This document shows positions 9,684 to 19,932 of a DNA stretch of 64,000 nt, one piece after another (the first letter of the stretch is position 1; each line of letters begins with the position of its first letter). The notes below the pieces were generated by a model. That model worked only from the letters and a program-made list of their open reading frames with translations, was not told the DNA's origin and ran no database searches. Both the position numbers and the translations under genes were made by a program. Source of the DNA: Bisporella sp. PMI_857 (Eukaryota; Ascomycota; Leotiomycetes; Helotiales; Helotiaceae); the NCBI GenBank assembly GCA_021307315.1, contig JAJSPD010000118.1, positions 24,225 to 88,224 of the forward strand, given 5' to 3'.

Positions 9684-12527
9684 CTAGTCATCAACTTCTT
9701 CATCAACATGAATCATAAACCCAGCCATTGCCTTCCCACTCGCGTTCTCATCTCCGAAACTCCCACCCTGCGTATCCGGTTGGCGACTCGGATATTCACT
9801 CGGACAATCACTTTCACCACTCTGACTCTTCCCCTGATCCTGGTCCTGTAAACCCTCCCACTCATCGCCTTCCCCGCCATCAAAATCACTCAAAGCGTTT
9901 TGATCCCCGCCCTCGATATCTGAGTCGTCAGTAGTGCTGCCTAGTTCTTCGTCGTCCTTCTGGCCATGTCCAAAGTACTGGCTACTGCGATCATTATACG
10001 GCGCGTTACTATGCGGTGTAGCATAAGCGAAAGGAGTGGTGCCTCTTTTGTGGCTAAACTCTTCGACATATGCGTACGGGCTTGGAGGCCCAACGCTCCA
10101 GCGTGGCGTGTCTCGCGGACGGCTTGGCGAGCGAGTGCGGTGGCGCTTGCTAAGGCGAATTGGCGATGGTTCTGACGTGTGCTCGTGGTCAAGTGAAGTC
10201 ATGGGCCGTTTTGAAGTCTGCGAAAGAGAGGATTTGAGTGGAACATGAATGGCTAAGGGCATTGAGATAGTTCGGGTGCGGATTGCCGGGCGGAAAGGAT
10301 TTCGTTCCTTCAGTGGTGACAGAGGCAACACTGGATGAGACGGTAGAGAGGTGCGAGGTGTAGATGCCGTGGAAGAGACAGGGTCGGATGAAAAGTGATC
10401 TGATGGTGAGGTAGGCTCAACGTCTTCTTGTAGGGGAACGGAACGGATTGATAGTGAATGTTCCTGTGAGGTGAGCGAAGCCTGAAGGCTCGGCGGGCTA
10501 TCATAGCGTTCATCAAACTCCCAACATGGCTCGTGAGCATCTGCTTCTGGGGTGTGGTTGGGATCCATGTCGGGGTAAACGCGATCCAGCTGACGTAACT
10601 TTTGCCAGGTCCAAGAGGTGGTAGGTCCCAGATGTTGAACGTAGCTAGCTGGGTGGGTTACGTAGAGACGTCGTATACCGGACGCCTTCATGACAACGCT
10701 AGAAGACAAGAAGTTCACTGTCCAAAGCGAAGGCGTTAACATCTCCCCGATGTTCAGGAACCGTAGAGCTGATATCTTATGGTCCTTTCTCAGTGGAATC
10801 CACGGTGCTCGGAGTCCGATGTACTGGTTGAGAGACTCGGGTATAGTGATGTGGTGATTTTCGTCGCTGTATGGATCTTGAGCTAGGGTATCAGGAAGAC
10901 TGCCAAATGCGGATAACATTGCAGCCTGGACATCTCGTGCATCTGGACCTTTGACCTGGATCTTTCTGACCAGTCCACGGCTCCGAAGTCGTTCATCAAT
11001 TCTGCTTCGGCGACCACACGCCCTTGGCATCAGCCACGGCATATGGTCATCATCAAAATCTGGCACACGTTTTTCCCACGCCGTGGCCTCATTGTGAGTA
11101 GTGAGGCGTGCTTGTTCGGCTGCTAGCGAATGTTGTGTTTGAGTGCATTCGTCACCTGATGCGCTATTCATCCTTGAACGTTGACTTGGATTTTGTGAGG
11201 ACCAGATGCCCATCATTCGAGGACCAAAAGGAAGAAAGACCACCTCAATCTCCCACGGCTTTGAATGTGATGGCGGACCAGCAGCTTGCAGCTCTAAAAT
11301 TTGGGCTTCGAGAGCCTCGATTCTGGAGGAGTCTAGTCGATCAATAGCCGACGATATTAGGGCCGACGATGATCTTGAGTCCATGGACGCATCCAGGAGT
11401 TGTCGGCTGCCAATACTACTTCTGTCAACCTGATTCATGTTTTGTTTTTCGACATCGTCCATCCTAGTTTCAAGATCCTGAACACGGGTTTCCAGAAGTT
11501 CGTGCTGGTCCCGCATGTCTTCAATGAACCCATGGGAGAAGGAACCGTTTTCAAGCTGGTCTAGCCTGTGTTCGTGATTCCGTCTGGTCATAGGATAATC
11601 GGCCACATGATTCAGGATGCTTCGAATCTTTGGCAATAAGTGGTCATCCAGACTTTCATTCCTCATTGTAACCGCGGCAGGATCCGTGCCACCGTCTTCA
11701 GATGGCCGGAAAGCCATGGTTACCTCTTTACCTTCTGCGATGGTCTGCAGAGCATCCTGGACAGCCGAGACATTCTTGCTAAAAGCGACTTCCGTATCTA
11801 TGTCCTGCGAAGACCTTATACTCGGAGTAGCTAAATCGGTAATGCTTTGGAGGCCATGACCATGGGCATCTTCATACATCTGCATGATCCTTCCATTCTC
11901 AACCATGATACGGCCCCTCCCTAGAGCAAGCTTCGAGCTTTGAGAATTATGCTTCGGAATATGACTCAATGTATTTAGTCCTCGACCCGCGAACGGACGG
12001 GTATTTCCTGCTTGGCTACTCGAGGCTCGAGATCCATTCTCTGATGGCAGCAGACATTGGGATGGGATAGCAGGCAGACTTTCCATGCTGACACCAAACT
12101 TGACATCACCCCATTGGGTATTAGGAAGAAAATCATCCTGTGGCTGTCCTACCTCTAGATCATCCCGCATTGGCTTCATTGGTGGCCCTGCAGAGGCTCG
12201 ATGAATTACTTGTCTTGGAGTCGGGGACCTTTCCACGATTGTGACCCCACTGAAGCTTTGCCCATCGACCGAGTCATGGCTATGGAAGCAGGAATGATGT
12301 TCACAAACACACCAGCCAGGTCGGCCGGGAGCTGTACCAAAGCCGTAGTCCTCCAGTGAGTTATCGGTGAACCGGCGACATCCACATTTAGCTCCGTTCC
12401 CGCTGACATTTAGATTTGTATAATTGCATGGCCCACTTGGCTGCCTAGCATTTGTATTGAGAGTACCATCGTATCTATTTGAGAGGAGAGAGTTTTGGGC
12501 AGTTGGTATATGAGACGAAGCAGCCAT
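9684..12527 (-). CDS. large conserved fungal protein of unknown function with CGCRRF/CVCEHHSCFH cysteine motif
   Basis: A 947-residue single-exon gene. ATG 12527 (MAASSHIPTA) is preferred to an in-frame ATG 11 codons upstream because the alanine-rich start is typical, but either is possible. Near the N-terminus a Cys/His pair of motifs, CGCRRF then WCVCEHHSCFH, may bind metal. The middle has a heptad-like stretch (about 320-400: RLDQLENGSF, LETRVQDLETRMDDVEKQ) likely to form a coiled coil. A conserved globular block follows (PWEIEVVFLPFGPRMMGIW, then SRIDERLRSRGLVRKIQVKG and TSWTWQKLRQLDRVYPDMDP). The last 250 residues are low-complexity Ser/Pro/Arg with an acidic end. The long open frame and segmental conservation pattern argue for a real gene. 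I recall similar proteins across filamentous ascomycetes but know of no assigned role. Confidence 0.8.
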   Translation of the reverse strand: MAASSHIPTAQNSLLSNRYDGTLNTNARQPSGPCNYTNLNVSGNGAKCGCRRFTDNSLEDYGFGTAPGRPGWCVCEHHSCFHSHDSVDGQSFSGVTIVERSPTPRQVIHRASAGPPMKPMRDDLEVGQPQDDFLPNTQWGDVKFGVSMESLPAIPSQCLLPSENGSRASSSQAGNTRPFAGRGLNTLSHIPKHNSQSSKLALGRGRIMVENGRIMQMYEDAHGHGLQSITDLATPSIRSSQDIDTEVAFSKNVSAVQDALQTIAEGKEVTMAFRPSEDGGTDPAAVTMRNESLDDHLLPKIRSILNHVADYPMTRRNHEHRLDQLENGSFSHGFIEDMRDQHELLETRVQDLETRMDDVEKQNMNQVDRSSIGSRQLLDASMDSRSSSALISSAIDRLDSSRIEALEAQILELQAAGPPSHSKPWEIEVVFLPFGPRMMGIWSSQNPSQRSRMNSASGDECTQTQHSLAAEQARLTTHNEATAWEKRVPDFDDDHMPWLMPRACGRRSRIDERLRSRGLVRKIQVKGPDARDVQAAMLSAFGSLPDTLAQDPYSDENHHITIPESLNQYIGLRAPWIPLRKDHKISALRFLNIGEMLTPSLWTVNFLSSSVVMKASGIRRLYVTHPASYVQHLGPTTSWTWQKLRQLDRVYPDMDPNHTPEADAHEPCWEFDERYDSPPSLQASLTSQEHSLSIRSVPLQEDVEPTSPSDHFSSDPVSSTASTPRTSLPSHPVLPLSPLKERNPFRPAIRTRTISMPLAIHVPLKSSLSQTSKRPMTSLDHEHTSEPSPIRLSKRHRTRSPSRPRDTPRWSVGPPSPYAYVEEFSHKRGTTPFAYATPHSNAPYNDRSSQYFGHGQKDDEELGSTTDDSDIEGGDQNALSDFDGGEGDEWEGLQDQDQGKSQSGESDCPSEYPSRQPDTQGGSFGDENASGKAMAGFMIHVDEEVDD

Positions 12528-13939
12528 GTGCAGAGTATAGACCAGGAAAGAAGGAATCACTGTCTAAGAGGTGTCGCATGAAGGGCGGTACGGTTGGCAT
12601 GCGATTGAGGGGCTGGCGCCTATCGGTAAGAGGCAGCAAGCTGGAGCTTTCGCATTGGCATAAATTGGTTTGGAGAAGGATATAATGCTTCGAAGACGTA
12701 TTCGACGCGCATTCAGCAGAAAGAAGTACGCAGACTCGTCGCAATCGTTCTAACTCGATGGCATAGCAATGCTGCTCAACCATCAGCTCTTCTGCACCAC
12801 TCACGGTAAACTGCATGGATTGGATTGATTGATTGACTGACTGACCTGGCGCTTCTACACAGATACAAGACAAGAGAGATGGAAACAAGAAAGGAGAATG
12901 CTATACTCAAATCCAGAAAACAAGTCAACAGAAGCGACGTAAGAGATACAGAACAAGTCGTCAGCGAGTGCAAGCCTAAGGAAGCAAGAAAGATAAAAAA
13001 AGATGGGTTCGTGAATTGGATAAGATGTCGCGTTAATATGACTCCTCCTCCCCTGTTGCTTGGCGGTTTTGGGCGTTTGCTGTGGAAACTTTCCGATTTG
13101 CCGGGAATTTGCTTTTTGGGGGGGAAACACCTCTGTGCTGTGACATCCCCTTGACACCCTCGACGCCAATTCCACACAATCTTGACCGGTTCGGGTCGTT
13201 CTGGGTCGCCTTGGCTCTGCCTAATCACTTGATTGGCCATGAGCGATCTAAACCATATATCACTCGTTGTGAATTCTTGCACGTTATCATCTGCCTTACC
13301 GTTGCCTGTATTAAAAATTATAACATTTCTGCCCTGCTGATGCACCATCCAGTATCTACCCAAACATTGTTGGAGCTGTTTTATTCTGCTTGGTGAGTCA
13401 GGCTTTCTGGATATGGTTCCGTTGCTGTACCAGTTGGTTGCTCATGTCAACTGAGCCAGGGTTATCTACATGCGTAAAGCCATATATATAAGGATCCAAT
13501 GGAACGGGCTTGGTGTTTGCCTTACCCAGACGCCTTGTATTCTGCCAATCGCACATGTGGAAGGAATGTACCATCATGGTAGAAGTTTCCATCCCCCCAA
13601 TCACCTGCGACAGAGACACAGAAGCGGACAAGCGGCCATGATGCCCTAAGTTGAAAAATTGTACATTCTCCTTCATCATTTGAGTTTCTGCTCATCTTAG
13701 CAGAAACATCGATGCAATTCCACTAGAAAGCTGCTAGCCAGCTGGGTATCTTCCATCTCGCTCATCATGTTGCAAATCGCTTCAACGCTTGCTCGCTTCT
13801 GTCCAATATCAAAATGCACCTCCCATTATCCCATTTTATACATTGTTGCTTGCAACAGACCCATTGAACTCCCGCAGCCGCAGACTCTAATATTATTTCC
13901 CATGACGTCTTGTGTCTATGATTTTATGGTGCCATTTCA
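12528..13939. other. long upstream region, no gene recognised
   Basis: This probably includes the promoter and 5' leader of the minus-strand gene ending at 9684. Short open frames here overlap on both strands and show no family motif. A run of TTGA repeats lies at about 12817-12845. Confidence 0.4.
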
Positions 13940-14128
13940 CTAAAAGTCTTCTCGCCTAGCTCGTCGTCTAGCTAGCCAACGCGAAATGTAGAGACCGAGT
14001 AGGCCACATGCCACAACGAAGACAATGCAGAACACTACGATAACACCAGGTTCGCGACTTGCCCAGTTCCCTCGCTTAGCAAGAGGTGAGGCTGTGGAGC
14101 GGAGTTGGATTGAAGGTATTGCGGCCAT
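13940..14128 (-). CDS. small single-pass membrane protein
   Basis: A 62-residue open frame with a 34-residue N-terminal part ending KRGNWASREPG. One strongly hydrophobic helix follows (about 29-49, VIVVFCIVFVVACGLLGLYI), then a basic tail SRWLARRRARREDF. The positive-inside rule puts the basic tail in the cytosol. The NWA-REPGVI-VFCI arrangement looks like a small conserved membrane protein of filamentous ascomycetes. No function can be assigned. An upstream non-coding exon is possible. Confidence 0.6.
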   Translation of the reverse strand: MAAIPSIQLRSTASPLAKRGNWASREPGVIVVFCIVFVVACGLLGLYISRWLARRRARREDF

Positions 14129-17100
14129 TCTGGAGTCTGGGCAAGATTGTCAGTACTTGTACAGGATTATGAAGTACATTGTTTGTTGGATTTGGAAGAG
14201 ACCCCCCACACTGGTAGGCACAGGGTCCATGTTGTATGCTCTGCCTCACAGGTTCTTGCGCCGCCACGAACCCACGTCGTCCTACGAGGTCATATCTCCT
14301 CCAAGTCCACTATATGAAGGTCGCTCACCTGATTTTTGAGTTGCTGAGCCACAAGCAGGCATCTAGACCAATTGTTAAGTGCGCAGCCTAGCTATTGACA
14401 ATTTGTTAGCTTCATCGTTGTGATGGTAAACAATAGCAGCAAAATGTAAAAGCTTGCCCATGATCAAGATCGTGCCACACCTATGCATCAACAACTAGAG
14501 TGGCGCAATACGCTGTGCTGTAAATATGCTATAGGATTGCATGCTGCGCTTCAACTCCAATTTGAAGGTCGGCTTGCCCTCTAACTTATAGTCGGATAGC
14601 CGCGGCGATTATGTATGCTTTCACACTAAAAAGCCTGGTAGGCAGAGGAACAAGTTCCACTTACAGATGACAGCAGACCAATCGGCCCCTCGAATCAAGA
14701 TCCTTAGGAGTATTAAAGGTGGTTTGATTGTGTCCAATTCGGCTGAGAGCTGAGCAGTTAATCACTCAGAGACGTAAAGCTGATGCTGGAAGGAAACTGG
14801 GGAGGGGATAACGCTAGCGGCCGCACGCGTCATTCTTGGCAAGTGCTGTGGTCAACCCAGTTACCAAAGCAGACACTGAAAATCACAGCTTTGTTCAAAT
14901 CATAATTATACGTTAGAGATATTAAATTGCAACCAGCCACTGATGCTGCTACGGAACGTTTACACCACAAGAAAACTCCATATTCATTATATTTACCCAA
15001 CACTTCTCCCATCAAAAGCGCGATGTTTACAGGTTCCGCATACACAAATGCCAAGTTAACAACAACTTCAAACCGTCAATAGCATAACGAGGCTTGGAGT
15101 CAGTTTTAAGTGTAGCTGTATCAGCTAAATATTGGTTACAGTTCGGTAACTCAATGTAATAAGTAACATACTGGAAGACATTGCATTGTAGAAGGACATC
15201 TGACAAACATTTTGCTGTCCCTTCAAATACTTAATATATTTAAACATATCATTATTGTACATTTTACTGCCCTAGCCTCGGTTGCGACCATGGCTTCAAT
15301 TACATTTCAATTATGCCTCCCGAGGCCCTTAATCACTTCTAGATTTCTGGTCTACACTCTCTAGACACGTTGGACCGAGTGCTGATTTGCATGGGTGTTT
15401 CCATTAATTGGACATTGCATGGGAAACATGAGTTACAGCAAATTTCAAGGTCCGTTTGAATGTATCCTTTAGTGAACTTCTCAGGTGCATATTGAGGTCG
15501 GTCGGTCACGTGCTATAGTACCACTTTGCTGGATCCGTATATTACCCTTCTGCTCTCTTATTTATCTTAAACAATAATAAATTTGCATCTTTCAAGGTAT
15601 TTAAGATACATTGCTTTTATAAAATTTCGATACCACACCATTCTGCTCTGCAATGAAACCCGATACAAATATGAGGCTGAAGAGCGGATCTTATCAGAAG
15701 ATCCATTGTTTCGATTCACGAAACGGTTCTCGATCACTACAGAGACTCATACCCACATAGATGTCCAGGGATGCTGATAAGGCCTAGAGCCTAAAGCTCC
15801 AGACTACCGTACTATGACGGCAGTTTACCATTCTAGTTACCGCATGCGGATTTCAGCAAAAGCCACAGCTCTGTAATGGAGTCCAGGGGGCTCGAGCTAG
15901 CCTCGAAGCTTGACAGACTTATGCGTACTATATGGGCGTAAGAGTCAGAGGTGATAAGGCGCAGTTACGAAGGGTGCGAAATAACCCCGAGCTTCCTTCA
16001 AAATACCCAGTGTGTGGATGGCATTCTCCTCAGCTGCGCTGTACAATAAGTAAGATACATGCAAGTGCTGTGCCTCGTACCCCAAGCTGCCTGGTGGTGG
16101 TGGTGGTGGTCCCAAGAGAATGCGGATCCCCCGTTTATCAGAGAGAGAGAGCGAGAGATCTTATGCACAGCATCCAGAATGTGCTCCGCTTGGCTGTCTA
16201 TCATACACCGCCCTGTACCCGAATGCGCGTCTGCCCGGGATATTTCTGACCTACCAAGAAGAGTTATAGTGTGTAGCGTTTCTTCTATTCTCCTCAAACT
16301 TCCGCATAGAGACACGAGAGGATCCCTCGACAGGTTTGTTGGTGCTGATAGTATACTGCTTTGTATTGTCGGCTGCCGGATTATGAAGCGGATATTTATC
16401 TTTAACCATTATCGCCTGGTTGCGAGGACACCGTAAACCGTGCTGTATGCGTATACAGTAAATATTTTTCGGTAACACGCAAACAGCTTTCTAAGCATAT
16501 CATGACTCTTTGATCACACCCGAATCCGGTTTAACACGGCCCATGTTAGACCAATAATGTTGCGCCGTCCGGCCATGTTTATAATGTACGGGATTAACTA
16601 GCGGATAAGCATGGCCCTCTCTTTTACCTTGGATCCCTTTCTTTCAAAAGCAAAAAAGTTGCAGCAGCCAGGTTCAGATTGCGTGCTGCTTTCCACCAAT
16701 GCACCCGCCACGCCACTTAAGAGTCTAAATATACAAGGATCCTCAATCTGCAGGATCAAGCTCCGACGACCGAGAGAAAAAAAGAGGGACTGAGTAGTCA
16801 ACCACACCTTGACTGGCGACAAATATATCCAACTCCCCCCCCTTCTCTCACATAGGAAAGATATCCACTGCTCTGCTACAAGACCTGGATCCTCCCACAT
16901 GGCGTCCTTCACTTCTTCCTCATCCCTACGAATGCTCCGCAAGCGCAGGTTCACCTTTCGCTCTATTTGAAGCCGCAACATTGAAACTCGAGATTGCGTA
17001 CGGCTCGTCCCATACCCACTCAATATCTGGGCCGTTGGGATATAGCTGAAGGTATATAGCACCAATGATAAAGGTTCAGCCTTCAACTGCAATGGACATA

Positions 17101-17228
17101 TGACTAACTGTGTGCAAGCATTCCTATCTACAAACACAAAGCAGTTGCATTATACACCTCTGCCAGCGACGAGAGCATCGGTCGCACCTACCCGCCTTCA
17201 TTGACCAGGCAGCGGACACGAAGTAGCC
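14129..17228. other. 3.1-kb gene-poor region with simple repeats
   Basis: No gene is supported. An open frame at 15583-15777 (ends RYKYEAEERILSEDPLFRFTKRF) reads like protein but has no recognised family. A (GGT)6 run lies near 16095-16112, a GA-rich run at 16141-16157. The last 350 bases, pyrimidine-rich, are the likely promoter of the SIS-domain gene. Confidence 0.4.
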
Positions 17229-18440
17229 ATGGCGATCGATCATCATCCCGTCCAGAACAGCGAGGTTTACCTCCTAAACTCTACACATGCACCTATAATA
17301 CCCCCTCCATCTCCACCATCGCCTGCTACACCATGCGGTGAGTTATCGCCACCTTCCGATGACTTGATGTCTATGACCCCGCCAGCGCTCTCCTACTCCT
17401 CACCTACCTTGGCCCGACGACTTGCTACCGCAGTACATGTGCTCAGCACTGAAGCCACCGCGCTGTCCCACCTCACACGTCTTTACGAATGCGATCCGGT
17501 TGCGCGGAGAGGATTTCACGATGCCGTGGAAGCAATCACCCGGTTCAACGGCGATAAAGGCAAGCTGGTTATTTGCGGCGTTGGCAAAAGTGGGCATATC
17601 GCCAAGAAACTGGTCGCGACCATGAACAGCTTAAAAATCCACGCAACATACTTACATCCCACCGAAGCATTACACGGTGACCTGGGCAAGGTGGGAAAAC
17701 ACGACACGATATTATTGATCACATTCTCCGGCAAGACACCAGAATTACTTTCCCTCTTACCTCATTTCGACGCATCATTACCTCTTATTGTCTTGACTTC
17801 TCACACATCACGGTCGACATGTTCCATTGTGAATATGCGGCCGGATGCCATTCTTCTTTCTGCTCCTATCCATATGTCTGAGACGGACTCGTTTGGAGTT
17901 TCGGCACCCACAACCTCTACTACCATGGCTCTCGCGCTTGGAGATGCGCTGGCTATGGTGATCTCCAACGAGCTACACCTCAATGTTGCCAGTGTATTCT
18001 CCAAGAACCACCCGGGCGGAGCCATTGGCGCCGCTTTTCTTAGCCCAAAGAAGGTTTCTGATCAAGCCATTCCGCTGATTGATATTCCGGAAATTCGAAA
18101 GGATTTCTCTGGGGCAGAGGTTCTCATGTCTGCATATCGGTCAAAAAGCGGCTGGGTCAGATACGGCCAAGACACAGTTTTGTCGCCTCGCCGTATCAAG
18201 ACACTACAACCAGAGGATATGGATGAGCCCGCTGTCACGATACCAGGCTTAATGGTCGGAAAACAAGATTGGGTCACTATACCGATCGAAACATCCGTAT
18301 TAGATGCTCAAGCAATGATTGAAGATGAACGGAGGACACACTCTGGCTCCCATCGTTTTCGCAATGATGCTATCCTCGTTCTCACGGACGGCGAAGAAAT
18401 GTGTAGCGTTCTTGAAATCGGAGACGTGTCTCAGCTCTAG
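17229..18440 (+). CDS. SIS-domain sugar-phosphate isomerase (KpsF/GutQ, arabinose-5-phosphate isomerase-like)
   Basis: A 403-residue single-exon protein, probably cytosolic. The first 60 residues are Pro/Ser-rich and poorly ordered. The SIS fold starts at about residue 60. It shows the phosphosugar-binding loop VICGVGKSGHIAKKLVATMNS (about 112-133), HPTEALHGDLGKV (about 143-155), ITFSGKTPEL and the closing NHPGGAIG motif near 260. In bacterial relatives this fold interconverts ribulose-5-phosphate and arabinose-5-phosphate, and two CBS domains follow. Here the C-terminal 130 residues are CBS-like at best (DWVTIPIETSVLDAQAMIED and NDAILVLTDGEE), so ligand control may differ. ATG 17229 is the first ATG in frame. 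The physiological substrate in fungi is uncertain. Confidence 0.9.
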   Translation: MAIDHHPVQNSEVYLLNSTHAPIIPPPSPPSPATPCGELSPPSDDLMSMTPPALSYSSPTLARRLATAVHVLSTEATALSHLTRLYECDPVARRGFHDAVEAITRFNGDKGKLVICGVGKSGHIAKKLVATMNSLKIHATYLHPTEALHGDLGKVGKHDTILLITFSGKTPELLSLLPHFDASLPLIVLTSHTSRSTCSIVNMRPDAILLSAPIHMSETDSFGVSAPTTSTTMALALGDALAMVISNELHLNVASVFSKNHPGGAIGAAFLSPKKVSDQAIPLIDIPEIRKDFSGAEVLMSAYRSKSGWVRYGQDTVLSPRRIKTLQPEDMDEPAVTIPGLMVGKQDWVTIPIETSVLDAQAMIEDERRTHSGSHRFRNDAILVLTDGEEMCSVLEIGDVSQL

Positions 18441-19650
18441 TCCTTCATGACAGAGATGTATTTGAAGCGGCACCATTGCTTTTTGGAAAACCCACTGGAT
18501 AGACATTTCTTTTGTAAAGACAAGTGCATGTCTGGCGTTGGCGGCGAGTCAGGATAGCACTCACCTTGAATTGGATCATGAGCTAGCGCAGCCTTATGTA
18601 TATCTCCTTGGTCAGGTTTCGATGATGCGATGAGCAGCAGGCAGAGCTTGCTTTCAGGGCACAATGATGGCTCGAATCAGAAGTCCATCTCATGATGCAT
18701 AATGATCAACACCTCTCCACCCCCTCTTAATGAGTACAAACTTTCTCGTGAAATATTGCTCATCTATAAACCAAACTCCTCTACTGCCATCTCTCGTTCT
18801 CGCAAACCCGATAATTAATCTTACTCCACAAATCCGACTACAAAAATCTCGATACGAAATCATCAAAGCATAAACAGGCTTCACATGCAACAGCCCTGGT
18901 CCGGATAAAGTTCTTACTCTCCATACCATCCCTAACCATGCCAAAGCTGACAATTCGAGGATGCTTATGCTTATCAACCATGAGCCTTCTCTCCACACAC
19001 CGGCTCCCGCCCCTTTTCCACAACTCGTATCAGAAACCCCGCAACTTCACGTGCTACACCACATGTAGAGCAGACCCCTGTCGTCTCCCCACCCAACGAC
19101 ATCCAAGCCCTCTCGCACGTTTTTCCGCCCCCTTCACGCGCCTAGCTACAACCACCAACACCTCATAATTTCACGTCCTTGGTATTTTCCAAACCATCTA
19201 GGGGGGCTAAAGGGGGGTGTGATATAGGGTAAATTCCACGCACCCAATTATTCCCAACCGTGGGTTGAACGAGCATGATATTATGGTCTGAGGATATTGT
19301 TGGCGCGCGGGGGGGGATGGGGATAGGGATGGAACGGAATGGGATACGAGGGAAGGGATGAGGGCTGTTTGGTGGGGAAATTTATTTGAATTTTTTGGGG
19401 GGGGTATTGACGACGTGAGGACATGGCTTAGCTTTGGTTCAATTCTTTTTTTTTTTTTTGGAGAAGCTGAAGCTCTCTTTCTTTCTTTCCTTTTTCTTTT
19501 CTTTTTTGAAGGCGAAAGAGGGTTGGGTTTATATATATCTATATTAACATCCCCATCTCGGTTGAAATCACTTTTTCCCGTTACCGCCTCCCTCCCTTCG
19601 TTCATTTAAAGGATATTTCCCACCCGCGTTGTCTTCCCGCGCACGTCAAG
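18441..19650. other. intergenic with homopolymer tracts
   Basis: No gene was recognised. Notable are a G tract near 19397-19404, a 15-T tract near 19447-19461 and a CT-rich stretch to about 19508, followed by TATATATAT about 120 bp before ATG 19651. This resembles a pyrimidine-rich fungal promoter. Confidence 0.4.
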
Positions 19651-19932
19651 ATGCATCTCCCCATCTTGCAGCGCTTGATCCTAGGCTTCGGCCTCATGGC
19701 CGTGATGTTCCTCGTGCATGCGCACCCGCCGGTCACGGATCCGAAGCGGGATCTCGTGGAATTTGAGCGCGATCGGGAGAGGGTGAGGAGGTGGGTTGGC
19801 GGGCATGTTAAGGAGAGGGAGTGGTGGCGTTTTGAGGGCGATGAGGGGGTTGGGGAGGATGTTTTGCGGAGGTTGAGGGAGGAGGGGAGGACTGGTGGTG
19901 CTATGGAGGTTTTGAGGCCCGGAGGTGGCTGA
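19651..19932 (+). CDS. small predicted secreted protein, unknown
   Basis: A 93-residue open frame. The first 24-25 residues (MHLPILQRLILGFGLMAVMF then LVHAHPP) form a clear signal peptide. The mature part is short, charged and Glu/Arg/Gly-rich (DLVEFERDRERVRRWVGGH) with no cysteine, unlike typical effectors. The start context AAGATG and the CT-rich, TATA-bearing upstream sequence favour a real gene. No family is recognised and a chance open frame in G-rich sequence is the alternative. Confidence 0.5.
   Translation: MHLPILQRLILGFGLMAVMFLVHAHPPVTDPKRDLVEFERDRERVRRWVGGHVKEREWWRFEGDEGVGEDVLRRLREEGRTGGAMEVLRPGGG

Noticed and set aside
13398..13679. Minus-strand open frame of 93 codons
   Set aside because: No motif or signal peptide; lies in the long region upstream of the large unknown gene.
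16141..16157. GA-rich run as a possible GAGA-type regulatory site
   Set aside because: Simple repeat far from any supported start codon.
16598..17137. Minus-strand open frame of 179 codons upstream of the SIS-domain gene
   Set aside because: No family motif; lies in the likely promoter of the plus-strand gene and has no conserved-looking blocks.
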